From contig DJTQ01000085.1 in assembly GCA_002439285.1 (NCBI GenBank), forward strand, positions 1 through 8,130: a stretch of 8,130 nucleotides of DNA, in the 5' to 3' direction. Below, one piece after another: positions 5,687 to 8,130 of this stretch. The position numbers were made by a program, and so were the translations under genes. Source of the DNA: Paenibacillaceae bacterium UBA6304 (lineage in GTDB: Bacteria > Bacillota > Bacilli > Paenibacillales > Paenibacillaceae). Under the pieces are notes generated by a model. The model did no database searches and was not told the origin of the DNA. It saw nothing but the letters and a program-made list of their open reading frames with translations. Within the stretch, counting starts at the first letter, position 1, and each line of letters begins with the position of its first letter.

Positions 5687-6667
5687 TTAATTGCCGTGCG
5701 AGCTATGATCCGCCGCTCCGGCGTTGTCTGTTTCTGTTTGCTCCATATCCATGTCGGAATGATCCATTTCAGAATGATCCATTTCTCCGGACTCCGAATT
5801 CATGTCCATGTCTTCGGAACCCCCATGGTTGTGACCGGCATTTTCACCCTCTGGAGCAGGGCTAAAGGCGAGATGCGTAGAAGCATAAGTTTTTCTTCCG
5901 ACATGACTTTCTTTAAGCAAAGAATCGAATTCCTGCTCCGTCAGTTCCGGAGCCGTCGTTTTCACTTCTTCAAGCCATTCGTCGTATTCCTTAGGCGTCA
6001 TGGCCAGGGCTTCAAACTCCATGTGAGCGAAACCTTCGCCCGAGAAGTTAGAGTTCTTACCCATATAAGACCCGGCATGTTCAGCAACAAGGTTAAGCTC
6101 GTTAACCATATCGCTCATCGCATACTTCTGTCCGCCAAGCTGCGGGATCCAGAAGCTTGTGATTGGCCCATAGGCGTACAATCTGAATTCTACCGGACGG
6201 TCCGTCGGGAAGTTAACATAGTTAACCGTCTCGATACCTTCCTCCGGATAACTAAAGTGCCACTTCCAGTTGGAAGACGCCGCATAGATCACGAGTGGCT
6301 TTTGATCCTCGTATCCTTCAGGCACTTTCTCTACTGCGGAAGTACTCCGTACCGTTACGACCGATAAAATCGCAACAATAATGACCGGAATTGCGATCCA
6401 AGTGATCTCCAGCCATTTGTTTCCTTCCTCATGAGGCGGCTCATAATCTGGAGCAGCTTTGGAAGCGCGGTATTTGGTAAGCATGAAAATGTACAAAATA
6501 TAAACAACCAGCAGGACTAGCGCCATTACCAGAATCGAGAAGATAATGACATTAGATTGTGTCTTGGCCACCGGACCTTTCGGGTTAAGTACAGCTAAAT
6601 TGTTGCATCCGGTCAGGAGGACAAGAAACGCTGAAAAGACAGCTAACAGCAATCCCTTCCTTTTCAT
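5687..6667 (-). CDS. qoxA: Cytochrome aa3 menaquinol oxidase subunit II, lipoprotein with Met/His-rich tail
   Basis: This 326-residue protein begins with a lipoprotein signal (LLTGC, Cys21), followed by two membrane helices (about 40-64 and 87-107) and an outward-facing cupredoxin-like domain (about 120-235). Cys21 is the only cysteine, so the CuA ligands of cytochrome c oxidases are absent; this is the direct mark of a quinol oxidase. Motifs such as SSNWKWHFSYPEEGIETVNY begin at 131 (NWKWHFSYP, 133-141) and SFWIPQLGGQKYAM at 171. From about 268 the chain becomes a low-complexity tail with GHNHGG, DMDMN, MDHSEMDHSDMDM and DHSSHGN, which could bind copper. It is the first operon gene, 25 nt ahead of qoxB. 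The ribosome site AAAGGGG lies 12 bases before the ATG, slightly far. Confidence 0.95.
   Translation of the reverse strand: MKRKGLLLAVFSAFLVLLTGCNNLAVLNPKGPVAKTQSNVIIFSILVMALVLLVVYILYIFMLTKYRASKAAPDYEPPHEEGNKWLEITWIAIPVIIVAILSVVTVRSTSAVEKVPEGYEDQKPLVIYAASSNWKWHFSYPEEGIETVNYVNFPTDRPVEFRLYAYGPITSFWIPQLGGQKYAMSDMVNELNLVAEHAGSYMGKNSNFSGEGFAHMEFEALAMTPKEYDEWLEEVKTTAPELTEQEFDSLLKESHVGRKTYASTHLAFSPAPEGENAGHNHGGSEDMDMNSESGEMDHSEMDHSDMDMEQTETDNAGAADHSSHGN
5744..5785 (-). repeat. Short tandem repeat encoding MDHS units in the QoxA tail
   Basis: GAATGATCCATTTC occurs at 5757-5770 and again at 5772-5785, a 15-nt period that keeps frame and encodes successive EMDHS units (residues 296-304 of QoxA). A third degenerate unit encodes SDMDM. 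The identity at DNA level suggests expansion by slippage or recent duplication. Confidence 0.75.
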
Positions 6668-6692
6668 AGGATTCCGATACCCCTTTCTAAAA

Positions 6693-6708
6693 TGTGAACC
6701 TCATCACG
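6693..6708. promoter_or_regulatory. Fnr/Crp-like dyad in the qoxA leader
   Basis: TGTGA-N6-TCACG matches the TGTGA-N6-TCACA pattern of Fnr/Crp-family sites at nine of ten positions. It lies 26 nt upstream of the qoxA ATG and downstream of the predicted promoter, where a bound factor would be a roadblock. It overlaps a second dyad, CTCATCACGATGAG (6700-6713). The regulator is not known. Confidence 0.35.
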
Positions 6709-6797
6709 ATGAGCGAGATGAATTCTTTAATAGCAGTTAAGTTTTATGTTAGGGAAGCTCCGAAATAATAACAATTCATAGAGAAAGGAATAAATGC

Positions 6798-6825
6798 AAT
6801 ATATTTACATTTTAATCGTTGTCGA
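6798..6825 (-). promoter_or_regulatory. Candidate promoter of the qox operon
   Basis: On the minus strand TCGACA (6825-6820) and TATATT (6803-6798) are separated by 16 bp; each matches the sigma-A consensus at five of six positions. Transcription would start near 6791, leaving a leader of about 124 nt. Other AT-rich candidates in the region cannot be excluded. Confidence 0.4.
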
Positions 6826-6942
6826 ATCCCTTATTCGATCTATACAATCCCGATTACAGTCGATTAAACGTCAAATTCGGCCTTATTTAGCGATTTTGAT
6901 AATTGTTCACATTGCTCCTTCCAGAACCTCGAGTTCGCAAAA

Positions 6943-6980
6943 TTGTCATAATAAATCTCTTATTCGTGACAAAAATCACT
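6943..6980. promoter_or_regulatory. Upstream dyad cluster, possible regulator site
   Basis: TTGTCA (6943-6948) and TGACAA (6967-6972) form an imperfect inverted repeat with AATAA/TTATT inside it. Overlapping its right arm is GTGA-N6-TCAC (6966-6979), the core of an Fnr/Crp-type site. The cluster lies about 120-155 bp upstream of the predicted qox -35, a place where an activator or an oxygen- or redox-responsive factor could act. Confidence 0.33.
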
Positions 6981-7032
6981 TATTATTTTTAGGTCTATCG
7001 GAAATTGACGTATGGGTATTTTGGAATAAATT

Positions 7033-7067
7033 AAAAAAAGAGCCACCCGGCATCTGCCAGGCAACTC
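7033..7067 (-). terminator. Rho-independent terminator of ddh
   Basis: On the minus strand GAGTTGCCTGGCA pairs with TGCCGGGTGGCTC (7067-7040, including several G-U pairs) around a very short loop, followed by seven T (7039-7033). It begins 28 nt beyond the ddh stop and should insulate ddh from the qox operon. Confidence 0.85.
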
Positions 7068-7095
7068 TTATAAATCTAATTATTCATCACCTTTA

Positions 7096-8073
7096 CTATA
7101 ACAATTCTTTACGAAGTTCCTCCGGCGATTTCGGAGAAAGTAGTCCGAACGGGATGTCGAAAACGGTTTTTGCGCCCGACTGTCCGGATTGAGACAGCTT
7201 GTACACGGCACGAGCATAAGCGACTAACACACTTGCCGTAAATTCGGGGTTGCTATCCAGCTTCAATTTGAATTCGATAATCTGCGTGTTGTTCTCCCCT
7301 GTCCGGCCGCTACGGAGCACGTTTCCGCCATGCGGCATGGCAGAGTGATTTTGTTTAAGCTCTTCTTCGCTAATAAAGTTGACCGTAGTCGAATAATCCG
7401 AGAAGTAATTTGGCATTTCTTTGATTTCACGTTCAATCTTCGCCAAATCGGCTCCTTCTTCAGCAACGACGTAACATTCGCGGAGATGCTTCTCTTTTGT
7501 CGACAATTCCGGATTCTCTCCATTGCGCACACGTTCCACTGCGGATTCGATCGGAATGGTGTATTGCACTCCGTTCTTCACGCCCGGCACGCGGCGGATG
7601 GCATCGGAATGCCCTTGGCTTACGCCTTTGCCCCAGAAAGTATACTCTTTGCCTTCGGGCAAAACAGCCTGGGCCAACAAGCGGTTCAGAGAGAATAGGC
7701 CTGGATCCCAACCCGTAGAAATTACGCTGACGTTTCCGCCCTTTTGCGCCGCAGCGTTGACCATTTCAAAATAATCAGGGATTTTTGCATGGGTGTCGAA
7801 ACTATCCACCGTATTAAACAAAGCAGCAAGTTCCGGTCCTTGTTCAGGAAGATCCGTGGCCGAACCGCCGCAAAGGATCAGAACATCGATTTTACCTTTA
7901 TACTTCTCTACCTCGGAAATATGTACGACGCCATTCGCCGCCGCAACATCATTCGGATGTCTTCTTGAAAAAATAGCGCTGAGCTCAATGTCCGGGTTCT
8001 GCTTGATCGCATTTTCGACGCCGCGACCCAAATTGCCGTATCCTACGATACCCACCTTGATGTTCGATGCCAC
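7096..8073 (-). CDS. ddh: meso-Diaminopimelate D-dehydrogenase
   Basis: This 325-residue enzyme carries out NADPH-dependent reductive amination of tetrahydrodipicolinate to meso-2,6-diaminopimelate (EC 1.4.1.16), a one-step route to peptidoglycan DAP and lysine. The N-terminal Rossmann motif VGIVGYGNLGRGV is at 7-19. Family motifs follow: CGGSATDLPEQGP (68-80), FDTH (92-95), STGWDPGLFS (119-128), and GKGVSQGHSDAIRRVPGV (148-165), with HGG at 248-250 in the C-terminal substrate region. Length is close to the roughly 320-330 residues usual for the family. I choose the GTG at 8073 because AAGGAGG lies eight bases before it; a TTG at 8091 is in frame but would make that site coding. It is monocistronic as far as visible, with its own terminator. 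Confidence 0.95.
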   Translation of the reverse strand: MASNIKVGIVGYGNLGRGVENAIKQNPDIELSAIFSRRHPNDVAAANGVVHISEVEKYKGKIDVLILCGGSATDLPEQGPELAALFNTVDSFDTHAKIPDYFEMVNAAAQKGGNVSVISTGWDPGLFSLNRLLAQAVLPEGKEYTFWGKGVSQGHSDAIRRVPGVKNGVQYTIPIESAVERVRNGENPELSTKEKHLRECYVVAEEGADLAKIEREIKEMPNYFSDYSTTVNFISEEELKQNHSAMPHGGNVLRSGRTGENNTQIIEFKLKLDSNPEFTASVLVAYARAVYKLSQSGQSGAKTVFDIPFGLLSPKSPEELRKELL

Positions 8074-8081
8074 TAAGGTTT

Positions 8082-8088
8082 CCTCCTT
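8082..8088 (-). promoter_or_regulatory. Ribosome binding site deciding the ddh start
   Basis: AAGGAGG on the minus strand is eight bases from the GTG at 8073. It lies just inside a longer frame opening at a TTG (8091), which is therefore rejected as the start. Confidence 0.8.
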
Positions 8089-8113
8089 CAAATATAAATC
8101 TGTTTATCATTTT

Positions 8114-8129
8114 AACGCACTCCAGCGTT
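8114..8129. other. Inverted repeat at the right edge
   Basis: AACGC (8114-8118) and GCGTT (8125-8129) are complementary around ACTCCA. This may be a terminator of a gene beyond the window, or part of the ddh upstream control region; the sequence ends before this can be judged. Confidence 0.3.
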
Positions 8130-8130
8130 T

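Larger units (their letters stand above)
6668..7032. other. Intergenic control region between ddh and qoxA
   Basis: With the ddh terminator this gap is 428 bp. It is AT-rich and holds no convincing gene. A plus-strand reading frame from 6794 runs through the ddh terminator into antisense ddh and looks like chance. The region contains a candidate qox promoter (6798-6825), two GTGA-N6-TCAC-like dyads (6693-6708 and 6965-6980), a TTGTCA/TGACAA inverted repeat (6943-6972) and the dyad CTCATCACGATGAG (6700-6713). Confidence 0.6.

Noticed and set aside
3718..6667. Cytochrome c oxidase (CtaCD-type) rather than quinol oxidase
   Set aside because: Subunit II has no CuA cysteines and no cytochrome c domain, and subunit I carries the quinol-site residues.
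7155..7172. CcpA cre-like sequence CGAAAACGGTTTTTG
   Set aside because: It lies within the 3' end of ddh coding sequence and misses key outer bases of the cre consensus.
6794..7192. Plus-strand 132-codon open frame with AAAGGA just upstream
   Set aside because: The spacing to the ATG is only four bases, the frame runs through the ddh terminator and into antisense ddh, and the protein has no recognisable features.
1..8130. CRISPR array, tRNA, rRNA or intact insertion sequence
   Set aside because: No regularly spaced repeats, cloverleaf-like sequence, rRNA motifs or transposase frames are visible.

Overview
The window looks like a chromosomal segment of a low-to-mid GC Gram-positive rod, most likely Paenibacillus or a close relative (Paenibacillaceae). 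This rests on the aa3-600-type quinol oxidase operon (qoxABCD), the csoR-copZ pair, strong AGGAGG-type ribosome sites, GTG starts, a stand-alone meso-diaminopimelate dehydrogenase and Gram-positive-style terminators. The genus is inferred from general protein resemblance, not from a search.

Layout. Positions 1-190 hold a repeat-like leader, a terminator-like hairpin and a plausible promoter. A compact plus-strand operon follows (192-1851): a two-TM SPFH/Band 7 membrane protein, a 65-residue ribbon-helix-helix protein, and a 201-residue soluble protein I do not recognise. The last two overlap by 14 nt. A 46-nt hairpin (1861-1906) separates this operon from everything to the right, all of which is on the minus strand.

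The minus-strand genes, from right to left, are: ddh (7096-8073, GTG start, own terminator); a 428-bp intergenic region with a candidate qox promoter and two Fnr/Crp-like dyads; qoxA-qoxB-qoxC-qoxD (6667-2839), ending at a strong intrinsic terminator; and csoR-copZ (2566-1987), driven by a promoter whose spacer and -10 region are covered by a 17-bp CsoR-type palindrome.

How they fit together. QoxABCD is a proton-pumping menaquinol oxidase needing copper at CuB and heme A. CsoR/CopZ sense and carry Cu(I). The Met/His/Asp-rich tail of QoxA could bind copper outside the membrane, so copper handling may link the two units, but this is inference. Ddh supplies meso-DAP for peptidoglycan and lysine in one step. 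The SPFH/RHH/unknown operon is the least understood part and the best candidate for an undescribed system. No CRISPR array, tRNA, rRNA or complete mobile element is visible.
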